NCBI GenBank assembly: GCA_949361645.1
Contig: OX442423.1
Location: 2,723,066 to 2,787,065, forward strand
Origin: Spongilla lacustris
Lineage: Eukaryota > Porifera > Demospongiae > Spongillida > Spongillidae
Length of the DNA: 64,000 nt
Reading direction: 5' to 3'
Shown: piece by piece, positions 11,588 through 21,870 of the stretch
How positions within the stretch are numbered: position 1 is the stretch's first letter
Layout: each line of letters begins with the position of its first letter
Program-made: the position numbers and the translations under genes
Notes under the pieces: model-generated
Told to the model about the DNA's origin: nothing
Seen by the model: the letters and a program-made list of their open reading frames with translations, nothing else
The model's database searches: none

Positions 11588-13636
11588 ATGACTAATAAAG
11601 AGCGATTCGACTATTTTTGCATTGCCCATGGCATAACTGAAGGAAAACAAAAGGCGCTATTCCTTACAAGGATTGGGCAGACGATGTATCTGAAGCTAAA
11701 GACCTGGGTGAGCCCAAAGAAACTTTCCGAACTCTCCCTTGACGAGATAGTGGCTCAACTTAAAAGTCAAACCAGTGCTGCAACAGTTGAGATAGCAGAG
11801 CGATATCGTTTTTTTAAGCGCCTCCAAAGAGACGACGAAGGTGTTGTAGAATATATGTCTCAGCTACGCAGCTTGGCGAAGACCTGCAAGTTTGAGGCAT
11901 ATTTGGATACGGCGTTGAGAGATCAATTTGTCTGTGGTCTAAAGGACCAGCGCATACAACAGGAGCTGCTGTGCATAAGTGATTTGACGCTAGCAAAAGC
12001 CTTGGATAAAAGTCGTTCAATGGAAATTGTCCATAAGGAGACACAGAGTATACGGGAAATAGGGAATCCTACAGCAGAAAGTAAACTTGACGATGCAGCT
12101 GCCCATAGAGTGTTCGCCTCCAAGAATAAGGACAGTTGTTACAGATGTGGGGGAACGGGCCACTCAGCATCTACATGCTTTCATAAGGATAAAACCTGCA
12201 ATTCCTGTGGAAAACTGGGTCACCTATCCAGAGTATGTAGAAGCAAGTTGTCAGCAGGACGTCACAAGGGGGATACACGTCATGCAGCTCGTAAGGCACA
12301 TTTAGTGGAACCAGAGGAGGACCTCAGTGATTGCCAAACCAGTGATGAAGAGGCGCCAGTACGTATACATAGAGTAGTTTATAGGGATAGATATCCCAAG
12401 CTAACTGCTGATTTGGACATCAATGGTAGTATAGTAAAATTCGAAGTTGATACAGGAGCAGAAGTATCTACAATTCCAGCGAGGACGTACAGGCAAAAGC
12501 TGAAACAAGTAAATCTGCAACCAACGTCAATAGTGCTCCGTCAATACGATGGAACCATCCTTCCTACCTTGGGAGAGTTGAGAGCAAGGGTTTCGATCGA
12601 AAACCAGTCAGCAGAAGGCTGCTTCATCGTTGTGGAAAATGCAGACAAGCAACTTCCCTTGCTGGGCCGTGATTTGTTGTGTAAGCTTCGTTTGGACTGG
12701 TCTATAATGCTAAGGAGTAACAAAGCAGATAGTTCCAGGATACATGCTATCCACAGTGTAAACTTGTTGAACGAGTTCCCGGATGTAATGGATGAAAAGT
12801 TGGGGCTATTGAAAGGAACCAAGGCTGAGATTCAACTGAAAGAGGGCACAGTCCCGGTGTTTTGCAAGTACAGACCAGTGCCATTTGCATTAAGGGAACA
12901 GGTGGAAGAGATGATAAGGCAACAAGTCAAGGAGGGAGAGCTGGAGCCAGTGGAAAGGAGTGACTGGGCAGCCCCTATTGTCATAGCAAGAAAGAAGGAT
13001 GGCAATATTCGAATATGTGCTGATTTCAAAATGACTATTAATCCACATCTCTGTCCTAAGACCTTTCCGTTACCTACTGTGGACGAAATGTTCTCCACCT
13101 TAGCAGGAGGGGAATCCTTCTCAAAGATAGATCTGGCTCGAGCGTATAAACAGATGGAAGTGCTTGAAAGTCATAGACCACTTCTTACGATCAACACACA
13201 TTTGGGGTTATTCCGCTACTGCCGCTTACCATTTGGAATAGCTACCGCCCCTGCCATGTGGCAGAAGGCTATGTCACTGGTGTTGCAAGGCTGCAAGAAG
13301 GTCGTCTACTACATGGACGATATATTGGTGACCGGAAAAACAAGGCAACAGCATGAACAGAATTTGCGTGCTGTTTTTCAACGTCTTCAGCAGTATGGGT
13401 TACGTGTGAATCTGCCAAAGTGCAGATTTTTCCAAGAATCGCTGGAATTTCTGGGTCACAACGTCTCATCAGAAGGAATTAGACCAACCAAGGAGAGAGT
13501 AGAAGGAATTCAGAATGCTACAGTTCCGCGAAACAAGTCGGAATTAAAATCCTTTTTGGGTTTGATGACTTATAATGCAAGGTTCTTGCCAAGACCTTTC
13601 CGTTACCTACTGTGGACGAAATGTTCTCCACCTTAG
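11588..13636 (+). CDS. Gag-protease-RT reading frame (broken)
   Basis: Continuous frame of about 680 codons on the element's sense strand. Gag capsid-like sequence is followed by two zinc knuckles (C-x2-C-x4-H-x4-C) at 12137-12240, the protease DTG triad at 12449-12457, and the N-terminal and central RT domain with YMDD at 13310-13321. Gag probably began at ATG 11536 in another frame, which runs into TAA near 11593, so a small indel separates the true start from this frame. At 13591 the sequence jumps back 533 bp into a second RT copy and the frame ends at 13636. In an intact relative, gag and pol would be one continuous frame. Confidence 0.88.
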   Translation: MTNKERFDYFCIAHGITEGKQKALFLTRIGQTMYLKLKTWVSPKKLSELSLDEIVAQLKSQTSAATVEIAERYRFFKRLQRDDEGVVEYMSQLRSLAKTCKFEAYLDTALRDQFVCGLKDQRIQQELLCISDLTLAKALDKSRSMEIVHKETQSIREIGNPTAESKLDDAAAHRVFASKNKDSCYRCGGTGHSASTCFHKDKTCNSCGKLGHLSRVCRSKLSAGRHKGDTRHAARKAHLVEPEEDLSDCQTSDEEAPVRIHRVVYRDRYPKLTADLDINGSIVKFEVDTGAEVSTIPARTYRQKLKQVNLQPTSIVLRQYDGTILPTLGELRARVSIENQSAEGCFIVVENADKQLPLLGRDLLCKLRLDWSIMLRSNKADSSRIHAIHSVNLLNEFPDVMDEKLGLLKGTKAEIQLKEGTVPVFCKYRPVPFALREQVEEMIRQQVKEGELEPVERSDWAAPIVIARKKDGNIRICADFKMTINPHLCPKTFPLPTVDEMFSTLAGGESFSKIDLARAYKQMEVLESHRPLLTINTHLGLFRYCRLPFGIATAPAMWQKAMSLVLQGCKKVVYYMDDILVTGKTRQQHEQNLRAVFQRLQQYGLRVNLPKCRFFQESLEFLGHNVSSEGIRPTKERVEGIQNATVPRNKSELKSFLGLMTYNARFLPRPFRYLLWTKCSPP

Positions 13637-14123
13637 CAGGAGGGGAATCCTTCTCAAAGATAGATCTGGCTCGAGCGTATAAACAGATGGAAGTGCTTGA
13701 AAGTCATAGACCACTTCTTACGATCAACACACATTTGGGGTTATTCCGCTACTGCCGCTTACCATTTGGAATAGCTACCGCCCCTGCCATGTGGCAGAAG
13801 GCTATGTCACTGGTGTTGCAAGGCTGCAAGAAGGTCGTCTACTACATGGACGATATATTGGTGACCGGAAAAACAAGGCAACAGCATGAACAGAATTTGC
13901 GTGCTGTTTTTCAACGTCTTCAGCAGTATGGGTTACGTGTGAATCTGCCAAAGTGCAGATTTTTCCAAGAATCGCTGGAATTTCTGGGTCACAACGTCTC
14001 ATCAGAAGGAATTAGACCAACCAAGGAGAGAGTAGAAGGAATTCAGAATGCTACAGTTCCGCGAAACAAGTCGGAATTAAAATCCTTTTTGGGTTTGATG
14101 ACTTATAATGCAAGGTTCTTGCC
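13058..14123 (+). repeat. 533-bp direct tandem duplication inside RT
   Basis: Bases 13058-13590 recur as 13591-14123 with no difference seen. The repeat starts at aagacctttccgtt and both copies contain YMDD (13310 and 13843). A length of 533 is not a multiple of three, so the duplication itself shifts the frame. Confidence 0.93.
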
Positions 14124-15447
14124 AGCGTTGTCTAGTGTGCTTCACCCCTTATATCAGTTGCTCAAGAAGGATGAAAAATGGGGATGGACTGCTTGCCATG
14201 AGAAAGCCTTTAAAGAAGCTAAGAGGTTGGTGTGTGAGGTCGTTACTTTAGTGCACTATGATGTTGAAAAGCCGGTAAAGGTTTACTGTGACGCTTCATC
14301 ATATGGTGTTGGTGCTTGTTTAGTGCACGTTATAGGAGGTCAAGAAAAACCTATTGCTTATGCTTCTAGAACATTGTCACAGGCAGAAATGAAGTATGCC
14401 CAAATAGAACGGGAGGCACTAGCCATTGTTTTTGCTGTAAAAAAGTTTCATCAGTATGTTTACGGCAGAGAGTTTGTATTGGTTACAGACCATAAACCAT
14501 TGTGCACCAATTTTGGACATGACAAAGGCATTCCGACACTAGCTGCAGCACGTATGCAGAGATGGGCAATAATATTAGGGGCATATCAGTATAAAATTGA
14601 GTATATTCCAGGGTCAGAAAATGTGTGTGCCGACTGTATGTCACGGTTGCCAGCTCAGGCAACAGTAGCCAAGGGCAATGACATCTTAGCTATGGACGTG
14701 TCTTCACTACCAGTGACTGCTACAGATATTGCTAAGGGCACTAGAACAGACAAGGACTTGTCAACTGTACTTCAATTTGTTCGTCATGGTAAATGGCCTT
14801 CATCTCTGGCAGAAAGTTACAAGCCATATTTCAGGAGACAGAATGAGTTGAGCTGTCAGGATGATTGTTTGCTGTGGGGTCAGCGGGTGATTATACCCAA
14901 ATCTTTGCGCCATAAACTGCTTGAAGAATTACACCAAGGTCACATAGGTATCAGTAGAATGAAAGCACTAGCAAGAAGCTATATATGGTGGCCTGAGTTA
15001 GACAAAGATATAGAAGACTTGGCGGCTTCTTGCGATCAATGCAAAAGGGTAGCATCGATGCCGGAGTTAGCACCACGTCATCCTTGGCAGTATCCAAGTG
15101 CACCATGGGATCGGGTCCATGTGGATTTTGGGGAATGGAATAAGAGACATTTTTTGGTGATGGTAGATGCTTATAGCAAATGGCCTGAAGTTAGAGTCAT
15201 GTCGTCCACGACTGCTCAGTATACCATTGAAGTGATGCAGGACATCTTTGCAACACATGGTTTTCCTCGAATTCTGGTCTCCGACAATGGTCCACAATTC
15301 ACATCAAAAGAATTTTCTGAGTACTTGGCACATAACGGCGTTCTCCACAGACGATCAGCTCCTTATCATCCATCAACGAATGGACTAGCTGAGAACATGG
15401 TGAAGAATGTCAAACAGTGGCTGTCAAAGCAGAATTGGGACGTATGA
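13614..15447 (+). CDS. RT-RNase H-integrase reading frame (truncated)
   Basis: The frame is open upstream to 13612 because of the duplicated RT segment. It covers RT with YMDD (13843-13854), RNase H with a YCDAS motif near 14283 and a TDHKPL motif near 14486, then integrase: an HHCC zinc domain (about 14930-15042) and catalytic D (15124), D (15283) and E (15391), spaced as DD35E. It stops at TGA 15445-15447, but the same frame resumes at once with integrase C-terminal sequence, so the TGA is a nonsense change rather than the natural end. Confidence 0.88.
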
Positions 15448-15459
15448 GTTGGGGTTTCC

Positions 15460-16179
15460 TTGTCTGAATTTTTGCGTACATACCGCAATGTTCCTCATTC
15501 CACCACTGGGAGATCACCAGCTCAAATTGTATTTGGACGTGCTCTTCGTACCCGACTGTCGTTCGTCTTACCTTGTATGAGTGAGAGGGTTAGAGAGCAG
15601 TTGCAACCACAGGAAGGACTACCTGTCCCACGATTGTTTATTCCAGGTGCACTTGTGTGGATCAGAGATTTCCGACCAAATGCTCCCTACAAGTGGATGC
15701 CAGGTACCATACTGTCAACAGTTGGTCCTTTGCACTACACTGTCAGCACTCAAGGGGGCTCACAGAGGAAAGTACATGTTGATCATTTACTGAGTCGGTC
15801 TGAATCATTGGTACAGGACTTCCCTGATGTACCACAAGAGACTACAGATGTCACAGAGCAGTTTGATCCATGTACAACAAGGAAGCCACTGACACCATTG
15901 CAAGGAAATACTCAGCCAAGAGCAGCACAACAGGAAACGACAGATGTTACAACAACTGGTCCACCTGGGTCTGATTCACAGCCAAGATCTAGCCTAGGAA
16001 GGACTGTTGAGAAGACTAGAGACATTGGCAGACCAGAAGCTGGTACCACTGGCACCAGAGGCATTGGTGGGCCGGAAACTGATACCACTGGCACAACTCA
16101 GGAGAGCCACATGTCACCACCTAGGAGACACTCTACTAGGCCATCAAGGCCTCCGCGGCGCCTCATTGAAGAGCTCTGA
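15460..16179 (+). CDS. Integrase C-terminal region and tail
   Basis: This frame is in phase with the preceding one across the TGA at 15445. It begins with the conserved integrase segment containing HSTTGRSPA, followed by a GPY-like region (WMPGTIL, then VHVDHL), and ends in a Thr/Pro-rich tail of about 120 residues with TTGT-type repeats. The natural stop is TGA 16177-16179, only about 15 bp before the polypurine tract. Confidence 0.82.
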   Translation: MSEFLRTYRNVPHSTTGRSPAQIVFGRALRTRLSFVLPCMSERVREQLQPQEGLPVPRLFIPGALVWIRDFRPNAPYKWMPGTILSTVGPLHYTVSTQGGSQRKVHVDHLLSRSESLVQDFPDVPQETTDVTEQFDPCTTRKPLTPLQGNTQPRAAQQETTDVTTTGPPGSDSQPRSSLGRTVEKTRDIGRPEAGTTGTRGIGGPETDTTGTTQESHMSPPRRHSTRPSRPPRRLIEEL

Positions 16180-16192
16180 ATGTCTGAATTTT

Positions 16193-16206
16193 AGGGGGGA
16201 GGAAAC
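16193..16206 (+). other. Polypurine tract
   Basis: aggggggaggaaac abuts the right LTR, the expected plus-strand priming site. Confidence 0.8.
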
Positions 16207-16324
16207 TGTAGTATCTTATTGTATATGTATATGCATATCCGTACGCGCATGCGCATTGCCATTGCATTATGCTCTTTTTGTAATAGTCATGGCGTCTTTG
16301 TGAGAGCTCTCTTAGAACATAACA
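16207..16324 (+). repeat. Right LTR (118 bp)
   Basis: Identical to the left LTR as far as I can compare; GCGCATGCGC at 16245-16254. It ends in the interrupted CATA array. Confidence 0.92.
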
Positions 16325-17300
16325 CATACATACATACATACATACATACATACATACATACATACATACATACATACATACATACATACATACATACATA
16401 CATACATACATACACATCAATACATACATACATACACACATACAGTTACCATGGCAACTAGATACAGTACTCTGACTTAGATATGTCAGTACCACACTTC
16501 TGTTCATATATATGAAGAGAAAGGCAGGGAGGGAGCTAGGGAGGAATACATAGCTACATACATGCATGTTGAGTGCCTTATTGAATGCAACTGCACTAAT
16601 TTACTAACATCTGCACAGACAGACATATGTACACACACAGCAATTATGTGTAATAACATGAACATGGACTCAATGATTGAACTCGTTTAATGTAACAGGA
16701 AAGCGGCACATGTACATCATTAAAGCATGCATGGGGTATTAAGTAATGTACATGTATCACAAATGGCGGGGGGGGGGGGGGGGGGGGTGTGTCTGCAGGC
16801 AAATAGCAAAACTAGCAGCCGTACCTTACGCGAGCACACGTACACAGGTTCAGTCCGTGGCGGGCAATGTAGTAAGCTTAGCGTTAACTATCGCGTCTCT
16901 ATACATGTATTAGTGCAGTTGCAAGAATAAAATAATACACAGGGGGAGGGGCCAGCTGTACTACCAGTACCGTCCGTTCTAGCTCCGGTTCGGGGTCGCG
17001 TTCTATGGAGTTCACGTCACGTTCCCATCTACTTCTCGTTATTTTTTGATTCCATAAAATTGAGGACGCGTGCTCAATTGCGTCATAAACCTTGCTTTGG
17101 TGATTGCGGATAATATGGAATCAAAAATTTAGGAATTGGCCTAAATATACACGGACCCGTCATAAACGTTGCTTTTGGTGATTGCGGGAAATACCGAATC
17201 ACGAATTGGCCTAAATATACGAGTATATTACCGTGCTTTGGTAATTTCAGATAATACCGAATCAAAAATTTAGGAATTGGCCTAAATATACACGGACCCT
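16325..17300 (+). repeat. Diverged linear copy of the palindrome core module
   Basis: After a CATA array (16325-16442), 16443-17300 aligns with 3176-4009 of the palindrome arm plus spacer: gttaccatggcaactagata, gcaattatgtgtaataacat, the G-run, the cagggggaggggccagctgt-like segment and cctaaatatacacggacc. It is not inverted-duplicated here. Instead 17084-17157 and 17158-17298 form a short direct repeat joined at cacggacc/cgtcat. A G-run is at 16767-16788. Confidence 0.8.
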
Positions 17301-17476
17301 GGTGCAATGTAGTGATTACGTATTGATAATAATAAAAATGAACGGTCAAACTGTCCTCCCAAGACCATAATCGGCCGGTCATTACTGTAAAATGTGCGGA
17401 AAATGACCGATGACCGCACGTTATTTCCGACTCTGGTGTATGTGTGTACGTGTGTGCGTGTGTACATGTATGTAGG

Positions 17477-17581
<105 letters not shown>

Positions 17582-17659
17582 CGTGTATGTATGTACATGT
17601 ATGTACATGTATTTACGTATGTTCACATCTGTGATAACGATAACAATATTCATCACCAG

Positions 17660-17862
17660 GTCATCAACACTCAGCCCATTAGTGTAGCTGTGGACTGGAG
17701 GGGCAACAATATATACTTCTCCCATCGCTTTGGCAGATATGGTCCTTCCAGGATAGAGGTGGTGTCTGCAGATGGGAGGTTCAGAAGGGTCATAGTGGCT
17801 CCATTGGCCTACTCTGTACCTGGAGATGACAGCATATACCTGGCACTAAGTGTTGCAACTGG
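17660..17862 (+). CDS. Receptor exon: propeller 1, part
   Basis: Acceptor caccag, phase 0; donor GTGAAT after ...actgg, phase 2. Contains VAVDWRGNNIYFS, a YWTD-type blade, and RIEVVSADG. About 67 codons. Confidence 0.75.
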
Positions 17863-18047
17863 GTGAATGGAGGAAGTGGTGGTGGTGATGGGGAGGAGGG
17901 ATGTTGATTGGAGAAGGGTGTGATGGTGATGAAATGAGGGGTGGGGAGGTGCTAGGAAGGTGTTGTGTGGAATGGGAGGGGTATCTCTATTTGTTGTGGA
18001 CAGTTGTTTCATTCACATGGTTATGGTATGTTTCATACCACCCACAG

Positions 18048-18378
18048 ACGTTTGTACTACACATACCTCAACCAAATCATATCAGTTGGGACCCCCTCAC
18101 CAACATCCTCTTCTGGGTGGACTGTGGGGGCTCCCTGATACGCTGGATGGACGTCACTAACCCCTCCCTCACGGGCAACTTCTCCACTGCTCCCTCGGTA
18201 CCCTACAGGATAACTGCCTTCAACGACACATTCTATTGGACGGTTCATAGTGATGGGGGAGGGGCCGTGTACAAGGTGGACCAGCCCAGAAGTGGGCTGT
18301 CCCAGGCACCAGCCAACATTTGGACGAGCAGTACCATCATCCCTTATGCAGTCAGGGTGTCAGTGGATGGGTTCTCAT
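18048..18378 (+). CDS. Receptor exon: propeller 1, end
   Basis: Acceptor cccacag; donor GTGAGC. It opens in the frame of RLYYTYLNQ but the clear blade SWDPLTNILFWVD is one frame over, implying an indel around 18060-18085. It ends with DGFS plus one base (phase 1), which completes a Cys codon with the next exon. Confidence 0.72.
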
Positions 18379-18389
18379 GTGAGCGTGAT

Positions 18390-18715
18390 GTGATTGTTGT
18401 GCATCATGTTGACATGTGTATACATCATGTTGACATGTGTATACATCATATTGACATGTGTATACATCATATTGACATGTGTATACATCATGTTGACATG
18501 TGTATACATCATGTTGACATGTGTATACATCATGTTGACATGTGTATACATCATGTTGACATGTGTATACATCATGTTGACATGCGTATACATCATGTTG
18601 ACATGTGTATACATCATGTTGACATGCGTATACATCATGTTGACATGCGTATACATCATGTTGACATGCGTATACATCGTGCTGACATGTGTATACATCA
18701 TGTTGACGTTTGCGC
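18390..18715 (+). repeat. 21-bp intronic minisatellite
   Basis: About 15 units of catgttgacatgtgtataca + t in the intron between propeller 1 and its EGF exon. The unit length is a multiple of three, so several frames are open on both strands; the flanking splice sites and phase match show that it is intronic. Confidence 0.9.
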
Positions 18716-18806
18716 ATACATCACTAACGTGTTAATATGTGTACCTCCATCTTCACCTCCCTTACTTTCTTTTCCCTCTCTCCTCCTCCCCCTCCCTCAT
18801 CCTCAG

Positions 18807-18935
18807 GTTCACAAGGTGGATGTGCTCTCAGAAATGGTGGGTGTGGCTCCCTGTGCTTGACCACACCCACTGGGCCCACCTGCGCTTGTTCCTCTGGTCT
18901 CATGATCAACAGCGACAACACCTCTTGCCCACCAT
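18807..18935 (+). CDS. Receptor exon: EGF-like module 1
   Basis: Acceptor cctcag, donor GTGAGT, both phase 1. Six-cysteine EGF of LRP type: GCALRNGGCGSLC, then TCACSSG and SC. The phase joins the preceding exon exactly. Confidence 0.85.
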
Positions 18936-19389
18936 GTGAGTGCATAAATGGTAGGGGGTGGGGGGGGGGGGGGGGGGAAATATTATATTGCAGATGTTAA
19001 ATACACAACATCTTCAGCAGGCTGGTACCATTTGTCTCAGATCACAGTCACAATCATCATAAAGGTCCATCTGTGCCTGCACCTCTGTTCTACACATATC
19101 TACATTTTTTTCCAACAGTGACATGTCACGGTACAATTTGTGAAGGGGCCCATACAGTAGTACTTGACTCCAAAGATCCTCCAGAAATTGGCTTGTCACT
19201 GGAAATTGCAACCCCCCCCCCCCCCCCCCCCCCCCACCCCATTTGTAGTTGATTTGCATCATGCAATTCATGGTGGCAATGAACACTTTGTATTATTATT
19301 TGTAGTTAATGTGTGGTTCTGCCACACAACACAATCTCTCCCTCCCTCATCTCTCTCTCTCTTGTACTCTCTCTCTCTCTTGTATACAG

Positions 19390-19835
19390 ATCCCCGTGCA
19401 TTAATGTTATTTTCATTTTCTGAGTCACTCGGAGATCAGGATCCTGTCCTTTGACCTTGGGGAGAACCCCCCTTTCCCCGACACTGATTACCTGGTTCCC
19501 ATAGCGATAACAGATACAAGTGCCAGCTACATTGCCTACGATGTGGTGGGTAACAGGGTGTACTGGATAGAGGAGGACATCCAGTCCCCACCAACGATCC
19601 CACCGACAATCAAGAGGGCCTTCCTGGATGGCACGGGGATGGAGGTGTTCATTAACACCTCCATCAGTGCCCCCCGGGACCTGGCCATCGACCCCTACAG
19701 CAGGAACCTTTACTGGGTGGACACTGACTTCAGGACTGTCATGGTGGCCAGCCTCTCCAACCCAGCTGTAAGAACAACCATCCTGACTGTTGGGGACCAG
19801 CCACCATTTGGATTTGACCTGGACATATCACGAGG
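19390..19835 (+). CDS. Receptor exon: propeller 2, first half
   Basis: Acceptor tatacag (phase 1), donor GTTAGT (phase 2). Contains IAYDVVGNRVYWIE and LAIDPYSRNLYWVD blades. The start ALMLFSFSESL and the continuation EIRILSFD are in different frames; one surplus base lies near 19425-19435. A 26-base C-run lies in the intron before it (about 19210-19235). Confidence 0.78.
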
Positions 19836-20148
19836 GTTAGTGGAGGATTGGAGAGAGGGGAGGAGGTGGTGGGTAGTGAAGGAGAAGTTTAGGACTGGAG
19901 GGAAGGTGGGAGTGGCATTAGTGAAGGAGGAGATTGGAGATGTTTAGGAGGGAGGGTAGAGGTGTGAGAGTGGATGGGAGAAAGTTGGAGATGGATGGTA
20001 AGAAAATGGAGGCATCAATAGAGCAGGAAGTGATATGATCCGAACCTCTGCCAGCTGTTTCATTCCTTGTTCTCTCCCACACTCCATGCTCCCTCTCCTC
20101 TTCTCTCCTTCCCACAATCCCTCCATGCCATTTACCCACCTCTTACAG

Positions 20149-20622
20149 GTACATGTTCTGGAGTGTTGCTGCTGGCTCCTCCCCTAGGGTACAGCGTGCC
20201 CGGATGGATGGTTCCAACCAAGCGTACCTCTCAGGACCAGGGTACGTGGTACAGCCGGGCCAGCTGGCCAGCGACCCCACAACAGGTTTGGTGTACTGGT
20301 TTGACCAGTACCAGAGCTTTGGTGTGGCAGAAAATGAGATAGAATATGTGAACGGCAGTGTGGGACAGTTATGTGAACGGCAGTGTGGGACAGTCCACCA
20401 TGCCCACCACACTGGGGTTCTCCGGGCTGAATGTGGAGTATGTGATGGACATGGCGGTGTTTGGGCAGTGGGTGTACTGGAGTGATGCCACCACCGGGAA
20501 CCTTCAGCGAGCATACAAGCTGAGCACACTGCCCACCCTGCCAACAATGTACAGCATAGTGACCCCAAATGGCTACGGCTACGTGTGTGGACTGACGGCT
20601 GTCAACATGTCACTTCCTATAG
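20149..20622 (+). CDS. Receptor exon: propeller 2, second half
   Basis: Acceptor cttacag gives GYMFWS in phase with the previous exon; donor GTAATA in phase 1. Contains RARMDGSNQAYL, GLVYWFDQ and WVYWSDATTG. A 25-bp tandem duplication (20345-20369 = 20370-20394) shifts the frame in the middle of the exon. Confidence 0.8.
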
Positions 20623-21237
20623 GTAATAGTCATTGCGTGCATGTGTACATCGTGGCAGTGGAGGAGTGCTTGCATGCATTATCATATGATGTGTATTTGT
20701 GTGCATGTGTCTGAATATGTACATTTGTATTTGTATGTGTGTGTATTTGTATTTAACAATTATCCTGGTAAATATTTGTAGCATGTTGGACACATTTAAT
20801 TTGTAGACTTTGAATGCTAAGAGGTACAAGGGCAGAGGGCCGATATACATATGTGCCTTCAAATGGCTACATGTCTGCCTTCAAATGTCTAATGTATGCC
20901 TTCAAATGGCTACATGTCTGCACTTTTGTTCGTTGTTTTTATTGCTGCATGTGTGTGAGTGCTTATGTGCAAGTGCCAGCCACCATTTAATGTGTTACTC
21001 TAAGCTGTTTGACTTTGAACAAAGAGTATGCACACAGCAACACTCTAAGCTTTTGGTCTATTTTAAGCCAAGTTAGATGCCCATATATGGTGTTATGTGC
21101 ATGAATAAAGAACAAGAGAATGTGACTTGAAGAAAAAAAAGATATATGTGGTGCACAAGGTGGAACTAAAATATTAATATTTAGTAATTGTAAAAAATTT
21201 CATTGGTGGGCATCATTCACATTTACCTTGTCCCCAG

Positions 21238-21360
21238 TCCAAACAGGATGCAACTCCAACAATGGTAACTGTGCCCAGCTGTGCCTGCCCACAGGAGGGG
21301 TGGCAAGTCCAACATGTGCCTGTGCTTCACATCTCTCCAGCGTCAACGGGCAGTGTGTGG
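21238..21360 (+). CDS. Receptor exon: EGF-like module 2
   Basis: Acceptor tccccag, donor GTGAGT, phase 1 on both sides. Cysteine pattern GCNSNNGNCAQLC, TCACAS, QC. No break seen. The donor sequence is the seed of a tandem array that begins directly at the junction. Confidence 0.85.
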
Positions 21361-21720
21361 GTGAGTATCAGGGTGTGGTTATGTGTGGATATGTGTGGGT
21401 GAGGATCAGGTGTGGGTATGTGTGGGTGAGTATCAGGGTGTGGGTATGTATGGGTGAGGATCGGGGTGTGGATGAGGATCATGGTGTGGGTATGTATGTG
21501 TGAGGATCAGGGTGTGGGTATGTGTGGGCGAGGATCAGGGTGTGGGTATGTATGGGTGAGGATCAGGGTGTGGGTATGTGTGGATGAGGATCAGGGTGTG
21601 GGTGGGTGTGGGTGAGGAACAGGTGTGGGTATGTGTGGGAGGATCAGGGTGTGGGTTTTTTTGGGGTAAGGATCAGGTGTGGGTATGTGTGAGGGGATCA
21701 GGGTGTGGGTATGTGTGGAT
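21361..21720 (+). repeat. Minisatellite grown from a 5' splice site
   Basis: About 28-bp units of gtgaggatcagggtgtgggt + atgtgtgg begin at the exon-intron junction of EGF exon 2 (exon ...gtgtgg, then gtgagtatcag). Each unit repeats the exon-end-like gtgtgg followed by GTGAG. Confidence 0.85.
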
Positions 21721-21870
21721 GATAAGTAAGTGAGGAGTGGTCCCCAGCCGCAATCATTACAATTAGTGCATTACCAGATTACATTACCTTATATGCATGG
21801 ATTGTGAAAAAGCATATCAGGCTGGCGATGAGGCTAAAGTGCACATGTACATGGACTGTGGGTCACCTCA

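Larger units (their letters stand above)
11397..16324 (+). mobile_element. Ty3/gypsy LTR retrotransposon
   Basis: Complete structure of 4928 bp: 118-bp LTRs (11397-11514, 16207-16324), a primer-binding region directly after the left LTR, gag with two CCHC knuckles, aspartic protease, reverse transcriptase, RNase H, integrase with HHCC and DD35E, and a purine-rich tract before the right LTR. The domain order (integrase last) is that of Ty3/gypsy. It is flanked by catac (11392-11396, 16325-16329), a weak target duplication because the target is itself a CATA array. The LTRs appear identical, so insertion is recent. The copy is defective: an N-terminal gag frameshift near 11580, a 533-bp tandem duplication in RT, and an in-frame TGA in integrase. 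No env-like gene follows integrase. Confidence 0.95.

Noticed and set aside
18394..18735. In-frame extension of propeller exon through the 21-bp repeat
   Set aside because: A GTGAGC donor at 18379 and a cctcag acceptor at 18806 give exact phase and complete a Cys codon; the repeat is intronic.
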